This document shows positions 12,872 to 23,575 of a stretch of 64,000 nt of DNA, one piece after another. How positions within the stretch are numbered: position 1 is the stretch's first letter; the number at the start of each line of letters is the position of its first letter. The stretch is taken from assembly GCA_001464125.1 (NCBI GenBank), contig LNEP01000003.1, forward strand, positions 1 through 64,000, read 5' to 3'. The DNA comes from Betaproteobacteria bacterium Ga0077540. Its GTDB lineage: Bacteria > Pseudomonadota > Gammaproteobacteria > Burkholderiales > Methylophilaceae. The notes under the pieces were generated by a model. The model was not told the origin of the DNA, made no database searches, and worked only from the letters and a program-made list of their open reading frames with translations. The position numbers and the translations under genes were made by a program.

Positions 12872-13405
12872 TTAGTCGTCTTGAATATCCTGATTTGGAA
12901 AAAGTACGTCTGTAAAGCCAAATTTTGTTAAGTCTTGAATACGCATTGGGTACAAAATGCCATCCAAATGGTCACACTCATGCTGAACCACCCTCGCATG
13001 AAAACCTGATACCAGTCTGTCAATCGCATTTCCGTACTGATCAAATCCGGTGTAATGCAAGCGTTGATAGCGAGGTACAACTCCTCTGAATCCAGGCACA
13101 GATAAACAGCCTTCCCAACCGTCTTCTTGGGCATCACCCACAGGATTAAGCGTGGGATTAATCAACACCGTATAAGGCACTTGCTCAGCATCTGGATAAC
13201 GCGGGTTGCCGCCCACACCAAAAATAACCACGCGCAAACTCACGCCTATTTGTGGCGCAGCAATGCCAGCACCGTTCATATGCGCCATTGTATCTTGCAA
13301 ATCCTGTATCAAGGCGTGCAACTCAGGAGTATCAAAGCTGGTTACCGGCGCTGCTTTTTGTAAAAGCACCGGATCGCCCATTCTAAGTACGGTTTTGATT
13401 GCCAT
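12872..13405 (-). CDS. def: Peptide deformylase
   Basis: 177 residues. Removes the formyl group from the N-terminal Met of new proteins in the cytoplasm. The three active-site motifs are present: [18 protein letters not shown] (Cys metal ligand) and QHECDHLDG (two His ligands and catalytic Glu). It lies 6 bases after the phosphorylase gene, in the same leftward unit. It is not the def that usually sits beside fmt, so it is probably a second copy in the genome. Confidence 0.95.
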   Translation of the reverse strand: MAIKTVLRMGDPVLLQKAAPVTSFDTPELHALIQDLQDTMAHMNGAGIAAPQIGVSLRVVIFGVGGNPRYPDAEQVPYTVLINPTLNPVGDAQEDGWEGCLSVPGFRGVVPRYQRLHYTGFDQYGNAIDRLVSGFHARVVQHECDHLDGILYPMRIQDLTKFGFTDVLFPNQDIQDD

Positions 13406-13411
13406 GGTGTA

Positions 13412-14152
13412 TTAAGATTCTTTTGCTATTTGCTCAATCAAACGCATGACTTTTAGCATAGTTTGATTGAGCAACGGAATCACCCCTTCAAATTGAATGC
13501 CATTAATGCTATCACCACGCCCGGCCGCATAATTGGCTACTGGACACACTGCGGCATACGCCACGCCCAATTCACGCGCTAGCGCAGCTTCTGGCATCCC
13601 TGTCATGCCTACAATCGTTGCGCCATCGCGCTCAAGCTTATTAATTTCCGCCGCGGTTTCTAAACGAGGTCCTTGCACACAAGCGTATACGCCCTCATCA
13701 ATCATTGGCTGTGCAATTTCTTGTGCAGCACGTAAACATTTCTGACGCATTTCTGTTGAGTATGGTTCTGTAAAGTCAATGTGCTTAACCGGCAACTCTA
13801 TCCCGTCATGGTATGTATTCTTGCGGCCGTGTGTGTAATCAATAATCTGGTTAGGCAAGACAATATCGGCCGGACGCAATTGCAGATGGATGCTACCTAC
13901 TGTAGCCACGGCCAATAGCTCACACACACCTACTGAGTGTAGCGCCCAAATATTGGCGCGATAATTCACCGCATGTGGTGGAATAGTATGGCCGCCGCCG
14001 TGTCTGGCCAAAAACACCACTTCTACACCATCCACATCGCCAAATACAAGCGGCTGTGACGGCTCGCCATAGGGAGTTCGCGCAATCAAACGCCGGTGAA
14101 TATTTAAATTTGGCAGCTCGGTTAAGCCTGTGCCTCCAATGATTCCTAACAT
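13412..14152 (-). CDS. S-methyl-5'-thioinosine / thioadenosine phosphorylase
   Basis: 246 residues, purine nucleoside phosphorylase family 2. The phosphate-binding start GIIGGTGL and RHGGGHTIPPH are visible, then VGSI, GPRLETAAEI and GMTGMPEAALARELG, and VANYAAGRGDS. The combination TGMPEA.LARE and NYAAG matches the bacterial methylthioinosine phosphorylase group (Pseudomonas type) more than strict MTA phosphorylase, although substrate choice cannot be settled from sequence. It salvages the thionucleoside made by polyamine synthesis. Upstream gene of def in one unit. Confidence 0.85.
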   Translation of the reverse strand: MLGIIGGTGLTELPNLNIHRRLIARTPYGEPSQPLVFGDVDGVEVVFLARHGGGHTIPPHAVNYRANIWALHSVGVCELLAVATVGSIHLQLRPADIVLPNQIIDYTHGRKNTYHDGIELPVKHIDFTEPYSTEMRQKCLRAAQEIAQPMIDEGVYACVQGPRLETAAEINKLERDGATIVGMTGMPEAALARELGVAYAAVCPVANYAAGRGDSINGIQFEGVIPLLNQTMLKVMRLIEQIAKES

Positions 14153-14219
14153 AACAGTCTTCTTTCAATAATTTTTCCTATTGTAACGTATGCTTTTAAT
14201 CGTGGTGCATGCTTAGTCC

Positions 14220-15143
14220 ATGAATAATTTATGGCATACTTTACGCCTGATGAATGCCAACTCCCACACTCCAACGTCTACGCACCGCCACGCTTCCGTT
14301 GCACAAGCCAGTTTAGCGCACGCACAGCAGCATTATGAAAACTTTCCGGTCGCTTCTATCTTATTGCCTAATCGTTACCGCGCTGCCGTTGGCATGATTT
14401 ACAGCTTCGCACGTCAGGCGGATGATTTTGCGGATGAGGGTGATGCGGCGCCTGACCTACGTTTGGCTAACTTACAGCGTTTTAGAGATGAGCTAGAGCT
14501 TATTCAGGCGTATATTCAGCCTAATACGGATTTTTTTCGTGCATTGCAGCACACCATTCAAACACATCGCTTACCACTTAAGCCTTTTTTGGATTTACTG
14601 GATGCCTTTAGCCAAGATGTAAGCAAAACACGCTACGCCAATTTTGATGAGGTCATAGACTACTGCCAGCGTTCAGCCAATCCAGTGGGTAATCTATTGT
14701 TACACTTATACGGTCATGCCACGCCTGAAAAACTTAAGCTATCAGATGACATTTGCAGCGCACTGCAGCTGATCAATTTTTATCAGGATATCGCCATCGA
14801 CTTTGATAAAAATGAAGGTAAAAGCCGCATCTACTTGTGCCAAGATGAGATGCAAGCTGTTGGTATTGATGAATCTACCATTGCCCAAAAACAGGCAAAT
14901 GCTCAATGGCAAGCTTTTATGTTAATGAACATTAACCGAGCGGAACAGCTACTGAAACGTGGCAAGCCTTTGGGTAAACAATTGCCCGGAAGGTTAGGAT
15001 TTGAATTGCGCATGATTATCGCCGGTGGAGAGCGCATTATCAGTAAACTAAAAGCTTGTCATGGTGATATTTTTTATCACCGCCCACAATTAACCAAGCT
15101 GGATTGGGTTATTATTTTGCTTAAAGCTCTGTCTCAACGATAA
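14220..15143 (+). CDS. hpnC: Hydroxysqualene synthase HpnC
   Basis: 307 residues from ATG 14220; a second ATG at 14250 is equally possible and neither has a clear ribosome site. Squalene/phytoene synthase fold with both Asp-rich motifs: RQADDFADEGD (first) and NFYQDIAIDFDKNEGKSRIYL (second). With HpnD and HpnE it makes squalene from farnesyl diphosphate by a route through presqualene diphosphate and hydroxysqualene; HpnC turns presqualene diphosphate into hydroxysqualene. First gene of the hpnC-hpnD-hpnE operon (14 and 8 base gaps). Confidence 0.9.
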   Translation: MNNLWHTLRLMNANSHTPTSTHRHASVAQASLAHAQQHYENFPVASILLPNRYRAAVGMIYSFARQADDFADEGDAAPDLRLANLQRFRDELELIQAYIQPNTDFFRALQHTIQTHRLPLKPFLDLLDAFSQDVSKTRYANFDEVIDYCQRSANPVGNLLLHLYGHATPEKLKLSDDICSALQLINFYQDIAIDFDKNEGKSRIYLCQDEMQAVGIDESTIAQKQANAQWQAFMLMNINRAEQLLKRGKPLGKQLPGRLGFELRMIIAGGERIISKLKACHGDIFYHRPQLTKLDWVIILLKALSQR

Positions 15144-15157
15144 CACCAAGTCCAACG

Positions 15158-15994
15158 ATGACACCCCAAGAATACTGCAAACAAAAAACCGCTGAAAGTG
15201 GCTCTAGCTTTACGCTGAGTTTTATATTTTTACCCAAAGCAAAACGTGAGGCGATGACGGCACTGTATGCATTTTGTCGTGAGGTGGACGATGTAGTGGA
15301 TGAATGCACCGATTATCAAGTGGCGCAAACCAAACTCAATTGGTGGAAAGCGGAAATCCAGCGTTTGTTTCTTAAGCAAGCACAACATCCAGTGACCAAA
15401 GCGTTGACGCCTATCGTACAGCAATACCACCTAGCTGAAGAACACTTTCAGGAAATCATAGACGGTATGGAAATGGACTTGAAGTTCAACCGTTATGAAG
15501 ACTTTAAACAATTACAGCTTTACTGTTATCGCGTTGCCAGCGTTGTTGGACTGCTTTCCGCCCAAATTTTTGGATTCCAACACCGTAAGACGCTTAAATA
15601 TGCGCATGATTTGGGCATGGCGTTTCAGCTCACCAATATCATCCGTGATGTTGGCGAAGATGCGCGTAGAGGCCGTATTTACTTGCCTTTGGATGAGTTA
15701 GCAAAAGCTGGTGTAAGCGAAGAGGATATTTTGCAAGGTCGAGAAACCGCTGCAGTAAAAACTTTAATTGAGTTTCAAATAGAGCGTGCTGAAAGTTTTT
15801 ATGACAAAGCGTTAAACGAGCTGCCTAAAGAAGATACTAAGCAACAACGTACCGGATTGATGATGGCTGCAATTTACCGCACGTTGCTGCGTGAAATTAA
15901 AACCGAGCCAGAAAAAGTATTAAACAGCAAAACCTCAATCCCGCCATTCAGGAAATTACGGCTCGCCCTCCATACCTATTTTAAATATGCCTAA
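15158..15994 (+). CDS. hpnD: Presqualene diphosphate synthase HpnD
   Basis: 278 residues. Condenses two farnesyl diphosphates. Motifs: FYRVEV-type start replaced here by FCREVDDVVDEC (first Asp-rich), and NIIRDVGEDARRGRIYLP (second), the latter in the form typical of HpnD and phytoene synthases. Starts 14 bases after hpnC. The products feed hopanoid membrane lipids; the cyclase gene (shc) is not in the window. Confidence 0.92.
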   Translation: MTPQEYCKQKTAESGSSFTLSFIFLPKAKREAMTALYAFCREVDDVVDECTDYQVAQTKLNWWKAEIQRLFLKQAQHPVTKALTPIVQQYHLAEEHFQEIIDGMEMDLKFNRYEDFKQLQLYCYRVASVVGLLSAQIFGFQHRKTLKYAHDLGMAFQLTNIIRDVGEDARRGRIYLPLDELAKAGVSEEDILQGRETAAVKTLIEFQIERAESFYDKALNELPKEDTKQQRTGLMMAAIYRTLLREIKTEPEKVLNSKTSIPPFRKLRLALHTYFKYA

Positions 15995-16002
15995 TCCCCA
16001 AT

Positions 16003-17304
16003 ATGCGCCCTGCTAAAGTTGCGATTATTGGCGGAGGAGTGGCGGGCCTATCTGCTGCAGTAACACTCGCCCATGCTGGTGTCAATGTCACCGTGTTTGA
16101 AGCAAGCTCACAATTGGGTGGTAGGGCTAGGGGTGTCGCCTACAAAGGACTAACGCTAGATAATGGTCAGCATATTCTCTTAGGCGCTTACCGCGAAACC
16201 TTAAGATTGCTAGCGCTAGCAGACGCTAAAACAAGCACATCACTTTTACGTTTGCCACTTTCTTTGCGTGTGACTGATTTACAACGTAACACAACGCTGT
16301 TGTTACAGACGCCAAGGCAACTACCCGCCCCACTCCACCTGTTATTTGGATTACTCAATGCCAACGGGTTGAGCGTCAGAGATAAATGGTTTGCCATCTG
16401 CATGATGCTATGGCTTAAGCTGCACCACTTTCAACTGGAACAAGACCAACCATTATTGGCATTTCTGTCGCTACAAAAACAAACAGAGCCGCTCATTCAA
16501 AAGCTATGGGAGCCACTTTGCCTAGCAGCGCTGAATACACCTTTGCAGATTGCAAGTGCACAAGTTTTTCTGAATGTATTAAAAGATAGCTTTAACCAAA
16601 AAACGCAAGACTCAGACTTGCTCTTAGCCGCAACCGATTTAACCAGTTTAATCAGCACTCCATTTGCAAACTTCGTGACAGAGCATGGCGGTGAAGTGCT
16701 ACTTAACGCCCCTGTAAAACAGATTACGCCTCAATCGGACGGCTATCTTATTGCCACAGCAGCGCAATCCATGGACTTTAGTCACGTGGTGATTGCCTGT
16801 GGTCCACATCAGCTTACGCAAATCACTAGTGATTTACCTAGCCTGCATGGTCTTGTTGAACAGTTGACATATCAACCAATCACCACCGTGTATCTACAAT
16901 ATGAACAGCACATCCAATTAGCGCAGCCGATGCAGGGGTTGATTAACAGCGTGTCGCAATGGGTATTTGATCGAGGGCAACTCTGTGGTCAGCCCGGCCT
17001 GTTTGCTGTTGTGATCAGTGCCCATGCGCCATTTGAACAAACGCAACAAGCACTAGCAGATAGCGTGCATCAAGAACTATTAGGTTTAATACCAAGCCTG
17101 AAACAACCGCTTTGGCACAAAGTGATTACCGAAAAACGCGCGACGTTTAGTTGTGAAGTTAAGTTAAACCGACCTAATAATCAAACCAGCTACAAAGACT
17201 TATATATTGCCGGTGACTATACAGCTGGAGATTACCCAGCAACGATTGAAGGTGCTGTGCGTAGCGGAGTTAATGCAGCTAATTTGCTGCTAGCGTCAGC
17301 TTAA
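16003..17304 (+). CDS. hpnE: Hydroxysqualene dehydroxylase HpnE
   Basis: 433 residues, FAD-dependent amine-oxidase/phytoene-desaturase fold. N-terminal dinucleotide motif VAIIGGGVAGLSAAVTLAHAG and FEAS-QLGGRARG; C-terminal FAD-binding motif LYIAGDYTAGDYPATIEGAVRSG. Reduces hydroxysqualene to squalene. The stop overlaps the convergent radA by 4 bases. Confidence 0.92.
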   Translation: MRPAKVAIIGGGVAGLSAAVTLAHAGVNVTVFEASSQLGGRARGVAYKGLTLDNGQHILLGAYRETLRLLALADAKTSTSLLRLPLSLRVTDLQRNTTLLLQTPRQLPAPLHLLFGLLNANGLSVRDKWFAICMMLWLKLHHFQLEQDQPLLAFLSLQKQTEPLIQKLWEPLCLAALNTPLQIASAQVFLNVLKDSFNQKTQDSDLLLAATDLTSLISTPFANFVTEHGGEVLLNAPVKQITPQSDGYLIATAAQSMDFSHVVIACGPHQLTQITSDLPSLHGLVEQLTYQPITTVYLQYEQHIQLAQPMQGLINSVSQWVFDRGQLCGQPGLFAVVISAHAPFEQTQQALADSVHQELLGLIPSLKQPLWHKVITEKRATFSCEVKLNRPNNQTSYKDLYIAGDYTAGDYPATIEGAVRSGVNAANLLLASA

Positions 17305-18674
17305 GATTGTCGAATGGCTTGTAATGCTTGATCTAAGCGATCAATCGCAACCACTTCCATTCCGGTAATCTTGGTTTTGGGCGCGTTGGCTTTAGGCACT
17401 ATGGCTTGGGTAAAACCTAATTTCGCGGCTTCTTTTAAGCGTACCAGTCCACCGGAAATCGGTCGCACTTCCCCCGCCAAACCAACCTCACCAAACACTA
17501 TAAGTTTATCGTTTAATGGTTTGTTTTTTATGGAAGAAACAATAGACAGCAACACCGCAAGATCGACCGCAGGCTCACTAATCTTAACGCCACCCACCGC
17601 GTTAATAAATACATCCTGATCAAAACAAGCTACGCCGGCATGCCGATGCAACACAGCTAGCAACATGGCTAAACGGTTTTGCTCTAACCCTACACATAAA
17701 CGCTTGGGGCTGGGGGCATGGCTCTCGTCTACCAAGGCTTGCACTTCAATTAGCAAAGGCCGGGTACCTTCCATGGTGACGGTAATACAACTGCCTGCTA
17801 CTTGGCTTTCGTGATGCGATAAAAATAAGGCCGAAGGGTTAGCGACCTCCCGTAAACCTTTTTCCGTCATAGCGAATACGCCTAGCTCATTCACCGCACC
17901 AAAACGGTTTTTAAAAGCACGGATGAGTCTAAACGATGAGTTTTGATCACCTTCAAAGTACAACACGGTATCAACGATGTGTTCCAATACGCGTGGACCA
18001 GCAAGCGCTCCTTCTTTGGTGACATGCCCCACCAGAATCACGGTAATGCCTAATTGCTTAGCTAAGCGTGTCAGTTGTGCGGAGCATTCTCGGACTTGCG
18101 CCACAGAGCCTGGGGCTGATTGCAAGGCTTCGGAATAAACTGTTTGAATCGAGTCAATGACCGCAATATTGGGTTTGTGTGTCTGCAATGTTGCTAGAAT
18201 TTTTTCCAGGTTGATTTCAGCCAACAAGTCCAATTCAGTTGCATCTAGCCCCAAACGCTGCGCGCGCATAGCAATTTGCTGTGGAGACTCTTCACCACTG
18301 ACATAAATGGCTTTGCTGTTGCGTCCTAAATGGCATAGTGTTTGCAGCAGCAGCGTAGATTTACCAATACCAGGATCACCGCCGATGAGAATCACACCAC
18401 CTTCCACCAAACCACCGCCTAATACACGGTCAAATTCACTAATGCCTGTGGGAATCCGCGCAATTTCAGCGGCTTGTACACTAGAAAGTTTTTGAAGTTG
18501 GCCGGTGGTTGCCAACCCTTCAAACTTGGTGGCATAGCGATTGGTAGAGCTGCTCGCTTCTGCCACCGTTTCCACTAAGGTATTCCATGCATTACAACTC
18601 GGGCATTGGCCCTGCCACTTTGGCTCGGCTGCGCCGCATTCGGTACAGGTATAGACCGATTTTACCTTTGCCAT
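17301..18674 (-). CDS. radA: DNA repair protein RadA (Sms)
   Basis: 457 residues. Zinc finger CTECGAAEPKWQGQCPSC at 10-27, RecA-like ATPase with Walker A GGDPGIGKSTL, the RadA-specific FKNRFG motif, and a Lon-like C-terminal domain (GGVKISEPAVDLAVLL). A branch-migration helicase in recombination. It begins one base inside the alr stop (TAATG), so the unit dnaB-alr-radA is co-transcribed. Confidence 0.96.
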   Translation of the reverse strand: MAKVKSVYTCTECGAAEPKWQGQCPSCNAWNTLVETVAEASSSTNRYATKFEGLATTGQLQKLSSVQAAEIARIPTGISEFDRVLGGGLVEGGVILIGGDPGIGKSTLLLQTLCHLGRNSKAIYVSGEESPQQIAMRAQRLGLDATELDLLAEINLEKILATLQTHKPNIAVIDSIQTVYSEALQSAPGSVAQVRECSAQLTRLAKQLGITVILVGHVTKEGALAGPRVLEHIVDTVLYFEGDQNSSFRLIRAFKNRFGAVNELGVFAMTEKGLREVANPSALFLSHHESQVAGSCITVTMEGTRPLLIEVQALVDESHAPSPKRLCVGLEQNRLAMLLAVLHRHAGVACFDQDVFINAVGGVKISEPAVDLAVLLSIVSSIKNKPLNDKLIVFGEVGLAGEVRPISGGLVRLKEAAKLGFTQAIVPKANAPKTKITGMEVVAIDRLDQALQAIRQS

Positions 18675-19765
18675 TAATCCACTACTTTCATGGGAACTCT
18701 AGGCGCAACGGCACATAGCAGCTCATAACCTACCGTACCGGAAGCCTCGGCCACTGCATCTACGGGTACCGCACTGCCCCATAACTCAACTGGCGCGCTT
18801 ATGTTAGCTTCAGGAATATCTGTGATATCGCAAAACAACATATCCATCGAGACACGCCCCACTGTTTGGGTGACTTTGCCAGCCACAGCAATAGGGGCGC
18901 CATGCTGGTTTTCACCAGCAGGATATTGGCCTGCATGTCTTGGATAACCATCGGCATAGCCGCATGCGACTATGCCAATGCGGGTGGACTTGGTCGCAGT
19001 GAAACGCTGTCCGTAACCCACACTCTGGCCAGCTGCTAAGGTTTGTACAGCAATCAACTGGCTTGTAAACTGCATCACTGGCTTCAAATTAAAATACTCT
19101 ACTGGTGTTCTACTGACCGGTGATGCGCCATACAACATAATGCCCGGTCTGACCCAATCCAAATGCGACTCTTGGTAGCGCAAAATGCTTGCGGAATTAG
19201 CCACGGATTTGGAATTGGGTAATGCTTGCGAGATGCTGTTGAATATATCTAAAGGCGCATCAATGCCAACCTCTTCATCCGCTGTCGCAAAATGCGTCAT
19301 AAGTGTGATGCCAGACACATTTACGCATGTATTCAGCGCGTTGTAGGCCTGCATGTAGTCTGTAGGTGTAAAACCCAATCGATTCATGCCAGTATTCATT
19401 TTTAAATGTATATGCAACGGTGCAATTAAACTGGCTTGCAACAACATATCCAGTTGCTGCTGACAATGCACAACCACCTCGACATTATAGGACGCTGCAA
19501 TATTTAGCTCGCGCGCATCAAACACGCCTTCCAGCAGCAAAATTGTTTGCGTAAAACCCGCTTCACGCAGGTCAATCGCTTCGTTCAAACCCAGCACAGC
19601 AAAGCCATCAGCCTCGTTTAAGCCATGTGCCACATTAAACAAGCCATGACCATAGCCATTGGCTTTGACCACAGCCATTACTTTGGATCGCGGCGCAAGC
19701 TGTCTGACCACATTTAGATTGTGGGCGAGCGCTTGTTGCGAAACTGTTGCAAGAATAGGACGCAT
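18674..19765 (-). CDS. alr: Alanine racemase
   Basis: 363 residues from ATG 19765; a GTG one codon earlier is possible. PLP-dependent enzyme making D-alanine for peptidoglycan. The PLP lysine is in [11 protein letters not shown], and the second catalytic base (Tyr) lies in the C-terminal half near [11 protein letters not shown]...GYADGYPRH. Family fold-type III features such as MNRLGF and LWG are present. Sits 2 bases after dnaB. Confidence 0.95.
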   Translation of the reverse strand: MRPILATVSQQALAHNLNVVRQLAPRSKVMAVVKANGYGHGLFNVAHGLNEADGFAVLGLNEAIDLREAGFTQTILLLEGVFDARELNIAASYNVEVVVHCQQQLDMLLQASLIAPLHIHLKMNTGMNRLGFTPTDYMQAYNALNTCVNVSGITLMTHFATADEEVGIDAPLDIFNSISQALPNSKSVANSASILRYQESHLDWVRPGIMLYGASPVSRTPVEYFNLKPVMQFTSQLIAVQTLAAGQSVGYGQRFTATKSTRIGIVACGYADGYPRHAGQYPAGENQHGAPIAVAGKVTQTVGRVSMDMLFCDITDIPEANISAPVELWGSAVPVDAVAEASGTVGYELLCAVAPRVPMKVVD

Positions 19766-19767
19766 CA

Positions 19768-21150
19768 CTAATATTCGTCTGCCATATGACCTGAATTTGC
19801 AAAATTCTCAAAACGCGTATTAGCGCCAATAAAGGTGAGACGCACACGCCCAATCGGACCGTTACGTTGCTTACCAATAATAATTTCAGCAGTCCCTTTG
19901 TCCGGACTATCGGGGTTATAGACTTCATCACGATAAATAAACAGTATCAAGTCCGCATCCTGTTCAATCGCACCGGACTCGCGTAAGTCACTCATTACAG
20001 GACGCTTGTCTGGGCGCTGCTCCACGCTTCGGTTGAGCTGAGACAAAGCAATCACCGGAACATCCAGCTCTTTGGCCAGTGCTTTAAGTGAGCGTGAGAT
20101 TTCAGAAATCTCAGTGGCGCGGTTCTCACCTTGCTTGCCCGCAGGTGCTGACATCAGCTGCAAATAGTCGATGACGATTAAACCCAATTTACCAGTTTGG
20201 CGATGCAAGCGGCGTGCACGTGCACGTACGTCAAAGCTGCTTAAACCGGCACCTTCGTCAATAAACACAGGCGCTTCATTCAACTTACCTAAGGCGGTAG
20301 TAAGCTTTTCCCAGTCCTCATCTTCCAAACGGCCGGTACGCATGCGGTGCTGATCCAAACGCCCAACCGAGCCAATCATACGCATCGCCAGTTGTGTAGA
20401 TGCCATCTCCATGGAGAACACGGCGACTGGCAAGCCAGTATCTAAAGCTACGTTTTCAGCAATATTGAGTGAAAAAGCAGTTTTACCCATTGATGGCCGC
20501 CCTGCCACGATAATCAAATCTCCTGGCTGTAAACCGGAGGTCATCGAATCTAAATCGGCAAAACCTGAAGGGATGCCAGTAACGTCACTCGCGCTATCAC
20601 GTGAGAACAGCATATCAATGCGCTCAGCCACTTGTGGCAATAACTCTTTAATGTCTTGGAAACCTTCCGACTTGCGGTTGCCACCTTCGGCAATCTGAAA
20701 AATCTTGGCTTCTGCTTCATCCAATAATTGCTGTGCATCGCGGCCATTCGGGCTGTAAGCGCTGCCTGCAATGTCGGAACCTACTGCTACTAGCTTACGC
20801 ATGATGGCGCGCTCACGCACGATTTCCGCATAGCGACGAATATTGGCAGCGGTTGGTGTGTTTTGCGCCAACGCGCCTAAATAGGCTATGCCGCCCATGG
20901 CAGAAAGCTCGGCCGTGCTTTCTAAGGATTCAGCCACCGTCACAATATCTGCCGGGCGGTTACGCTCAATCAATTTGGCAATATGCTGATAAATCGTCTT
21001 GTGGTCGTACTGATAGAAGTCATCCGGCGACAAAATATCTGCGATTTTGTCCAGCGCTTCGTTTTCGAGCAACAAGCCACCGATGACAGATTGCTCTGCT
21101 TCGATGGAATGTGGGGGGAGTTTTAATGCGTCTAATTGTTCATCTGCCAT
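19768..21150 (-). CDS. dnaB: Replicative DNA helicase DnaB
   Basis: 460 residues. N-terminal domain ([18 protein letters not shown]) followed by the RecA-like helicase domain: Walker [24 protein letters not shown] (Walker B), [11 protein letters not shown] and [12 protein letters not shown]. The hexameric motor of the chromosomal replication fork. No intein or unusual insertion. Confidence 0.97.
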   Translation of the reverse strand: MADEQLDALKLPPHSIEAEQSVIGGLLLENEALDKIADILSPDDFYQYDHKTIYQHIAKLIERNRPADIVTVAESLESTAELSAMGGIAYLGALAQNTPTAANIRRYAEIVRERAIMRKLVAVGSDIAGSAYSPNGRDAQQLLDEAEAKIFQIAEGGNRKSEGFQDIKELLPQVAERIDMLFSRDSASDVTGIPSGFADLDSMTSGLQPGDLIIVAGRPSMGKTAFSLNIAENVALDTGLPVAVFSMEMASTQLAMRMIGSVGRLDQHRMRTGRLEDEDWEKLTTALGKLNEAPVFIDEGAGLSSFDVRARARRLHRQTGKLGLIVIDYLQLMSAPAGKQGENRATEISEISRSLKALAKELDVPVIALSQLNRSVEQRPDKRPVMSDLRESGAIEQDADLILFIYRDEVYNPDSPDKGTAEIIIGKQRNGPIGRVRLTFIGANTRFENFANSGHMADEY

Positions 21151-21186
21151 ACAACGATTATAGCAGTCGGCAAAGAAATTCTGACG

Positions 21187-21861
21187 CTAAAATTGCGTGT
21201 TAATGGTAATCGCTAAAACGTGATTCTCAACATCTGTAGTTGGTCTATTCACATACTGGTTTAAATAGCCAACATCCATATTAGCGTGTTTATTGAACAG
21301 ATAATTGACACCAACAAAAGCACGGTTTTGATCAAAGCCACGATGTACGCCCCAACTGGCGTCATTCATATTGAGGAAATACTCATCATAAAACACGGCA
21401 CTTAACCCACCGACTAGTTGTGTTGGTATTGAGAACCTTACAGTCTGACGAAAGCGATGTGAAACATCTGCTCGACCTTCCAAATGGCGTTGCTCTAACC
21501 TAGACCTAGACAAAAATCTGATCTCTTCAGTTAGGTTGGTTTGGTAAATCACATCCTCCCACAAGCGTTGCTCATGTGTATTACCACCACTTGTCAGATG
21601 TGTGAGAATATAGGCATACCCCACGCCCAAACTAAGGTTTGGCGACACTTTGTAATAGAGTCCGGGACGATAAAGAATCTGATCAAACTCATGCCCTTCT
21701 TGTCGCCAACGCGGCTGCAAATGCAAATTAAGGCGCCAACGTTCATTGATATGATAATCATGACTAAGGGTAAGCCACATACGGCCATCTTCGATGGTGT
21801 CTTCAGCATGAGCCACGCTAACTGTACTCAACAAAATCAGTGAAAGTAATATCTTATTCAT
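21187..21861 (-). CDS. DUF2490 outer-membrane-type protein
   Basis: 224 residues with signal peptide (MNKILLSLILLSTVSVAHA). The mature part alternates in beta-strand fashion, with WRLNLHLQPRWRQEGHEFDQILYRPG and ending INTQF, an aromatic C-terminus as in outer membrane beta-barrels. DUF2490 proteins have no proven function. It lies alone between dnaB and the rplI terminator. Confidence 0.8.
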   Translation of the reverse strand: MNKILLSLILLSTVSVAHAEDTIEDGRMWLTLSHDYHINERWRLNLHLQPRWRQEGHEFDQILYRPGLYYKVSPNLSLGVGYAYILTHLTSGGNTHEQRLWEDVIYQTNLTEEIRFLSRSRLEQRHLEGRADVSHRFRQTVRFSIPTQLVGGLSAVFYDEYFLNMNDASWGVHRGFDQNRAFVGVNYLFNKHANMDVGYLNQYVNRPTTDVENHVLAITINTQF

Positions 21862-21908
21862 AATGTTTATTTTATCTCAGCGATGGCAGTAATCAGAAAC
21901 ATAGGTAT

Positions 21909-21938
21909 AAAAAAAGCCGACCATGAAGATCGGCTTTC
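21909..21938 (-). terminator. Intrinsic terminator of the ribosomal protein operon
   Basis: On the minus strand AAAGCCGAT-CTTCAT-GGTCGGCTTTTTTT: an 8-base stem with a T tract, 16 bases after the rplI stop. Confidence 0.9.
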
Positions 21939-21953
21939 TAAATTGCTTAAAAC

Positions 21954-22403
21954 TTAAGCTTCTGCAACCACAGTCACATTGATATCAACAACCACATCAT
22001 GATGCAAGGCAACAGACACAGGGAACTCACCAATGGTTTTTAATGGGCCTGTTGGCAAACGCACTTCAGATTTAACAATATCGTGACCTTGCGCTTTTAG
22101 CGCTTCGGCAATGTCAATGTTAGTTACTGAACCGAATAAACGGCCATCTACACCAGCTTTTTGTGTGATTTGCACATTTGTACCAGCCAATTTTTCGCCA
22201 CGGGCTTTTGCCGCAACCAAAATATCCGCTTGTTGTTTTTCCAACTCAGCACGACGTGCAGCAAATTCAGCTTTGTTAGCTTCAGTTGCGCGCTTTGCTT
22301 TGCCTTGTGGAATCAAAAAGTTACGGCCAAAACCGTCTTTTACTTTAACAATATCGCCCAACACACCAAGGTTGGCTACTTTTTCTAATAAAATCACTTG
22401 CAT
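21954..22403 (-). CDS. rplI: 50S ribosomal protein L9
   Basis: 149 residues, standard length. N-terminal L9 domain [32 protein letters not shown], a long connecting helix, and the C-terminal domain ending [19 protein letters not shown]. Last gene of rpsF-priB-rpsR-rplI. Confidence 0.98.
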   Translation of the reverse strand: MQVILLEKVANLGVLGDIVKVKDGFGRNFLIPQGKAKRATEANKAEFAARRAELEKQQADILVAAKARGEKLAGTNVQITQKAGVDGRLFGSVTNIDIAEALKAQGHDIVKSEVRLPTGPLKTIGEFPVSVALHHDVVVDINVTVVAEA

Positions 22404-22413
22404 GTTGCTCTCC

Positions 22414-22647
22414 TTAGCCTGGGTGTTTATCTGTGTAAGGCATTAAAGCCAAGAAACGTGCGCGTTTAACGGCTGTCGTTAATTGACGTTGATACTTAGC
22501 TTTTGTACCAGTCATACGTGCTGGAATAATTTTTGCGTTTTCTGAAACAAAATCTTTCAGCAAATCTACATCTTTGTAATCTACTTCTTTGATGCCTTCT
22601 GCACTAAAACGGCAGTAACGGCGGCGTTTGTACATATCTCTTGCCAT
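22414..22647 (-). CDS. rpsR: 30S ribosomal protein S18
   Basis: 77 residues, with typical CRFSAEG...[12 protein letters not shown], then ITKLRP-like region replaced by [17 protein letters not shown] and [16 protein letters not shown]. 10 bases before rplI. Binds next to S6 on the 30S platform. Confidence 0.98.
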   Translation of the reverse strand: MARDMYKRRRYCRFSAEGIKEVDYKDVDLLKDFVSENAKIIPARMTGTKAKYQRQLTTAVKRARFLALMPYTDKHPG

Positions 22648-22672
22648 GGTAAAACTCCTAAACTTTTAATAT

Positions 22673-22957
22673 TTAAATAAGCGCTATATTCTGTATATGC
22701 ATCACCAGTTGTGTACTTTTTGCACTGCGTTTTGCTAAAAAGCCAGCCGCTTTAATTTGGCTGCCTAGTTGAAGCGCTGTGTTGGCTAATTCGCCTATCA
22801 TCACAGCATTGACTTCACATTCAACTTTTCGCTTTAACCCTGCTTCAGTCACTTCTGAAACATGGTGCATTACAAAACTTAACAACGGTATGCCTGCTGG
22901 TGTATATCTCAACGGCTCGATGGCTGTTACTGAACCACTCAGCACTAACTTGTTCAA
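22673..22957 (-). CDS. priB: Primosomal replication protein N (PriB)
   Basis: 94 residues, OB fold single-strand DNA-binding protein: LVLSGSVTAIEPLRYTPAGIP, FVMHHVSEV and GFLAKRSAKST. Takes part in replication restart with PriA. Its position between rpsF and rpsR is typical of beta- and gammaproteobacteria. Its start adjoins the rpsF stop directly. Confidence 0.93.
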   Translation of the reverse strand: MNKLVLSGSVTAIEPLRYTPAGIPLLSFVMHHVSEVTEAGLKRKVECEVNAVMIGELANTALQLGSQIKAAGFLAKRSAKSTQLVMHIQNIALI

Positions 22958-23335
22958 TTACGCTGCTGCTGCCTCTGTCGGTGCTGCCGGTGCATCTGCC
23001 AATACTGATTTAGATTTCTCTTCTTTCATCATTGGGCTTGGTGCTGTTACAGCAGATTTGGTAGACAATGTTAAGTGACGCAATACTGCATCATTGAATT
23101 TAAAGCCGTGCTCTAACTCTTCGAGCACTTCTTGGCTACATTCAATGTTCATCAACACGTAGTGCGCTTTGTGAATTTTTTGAATAGGATAAGCAAGTTG
23201 ACGACGGCCCCAGTCTTCTAAGCGGTGAATGTTGCCACCACCTGAAGTGATTTGCGTACGATAACGCTCAATCATGGCTGGCACTTGCTCGCTTTGGTCT
23301 GGGTGCACAATAAATACTACTTCATAATGTCGCAT
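22958..23335 (-). CDS. rpsF: 30S ribosomal protein S6
   Basis: 125 residues. Begins [21 protein letters not shown] and contains [21 protein letters not shown]. The last 25 residues are an Ala/Pro/Lys-rich extension ([13 protein letters not shown]), longer than the E. coli glutamate tail but common in betaproteobacteria. First gene of the operon. Confidence 0.97.
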   Translation of the reverse strand: MRHYEVVFIVHPDQSEQVPAMIERYRTQITSGGGNIHRLEDWGRRQLAYPIQKIHKAHYVLMNIECSQEVLEELEHGFKFNDAVLRHLTLSTKSAVTAPSPMMKEEKSKSVLADAPAAPTEAAAA

Positions 23336-23575
23336 GTAATCTCCTTTTGGTTAAAGCCACCCATATGCGTTGTGGTGTGGCAAGGTTAGAAAGTCCGCGA
23401 TTATAGTGTAAAAGCATTTATGAATCAAACAGTTTAGCGTTTTCAGGAAAAATAGTTACGCGACATTTTTCACTTTAAAAAACTGCCACCTCAACAAAAG
23501 CCTCTTAATCTGCAACAAACTGGTAAATTGATTGACTAAACTTACGTAAATATCACATGTTTAAGAAGAGATTTT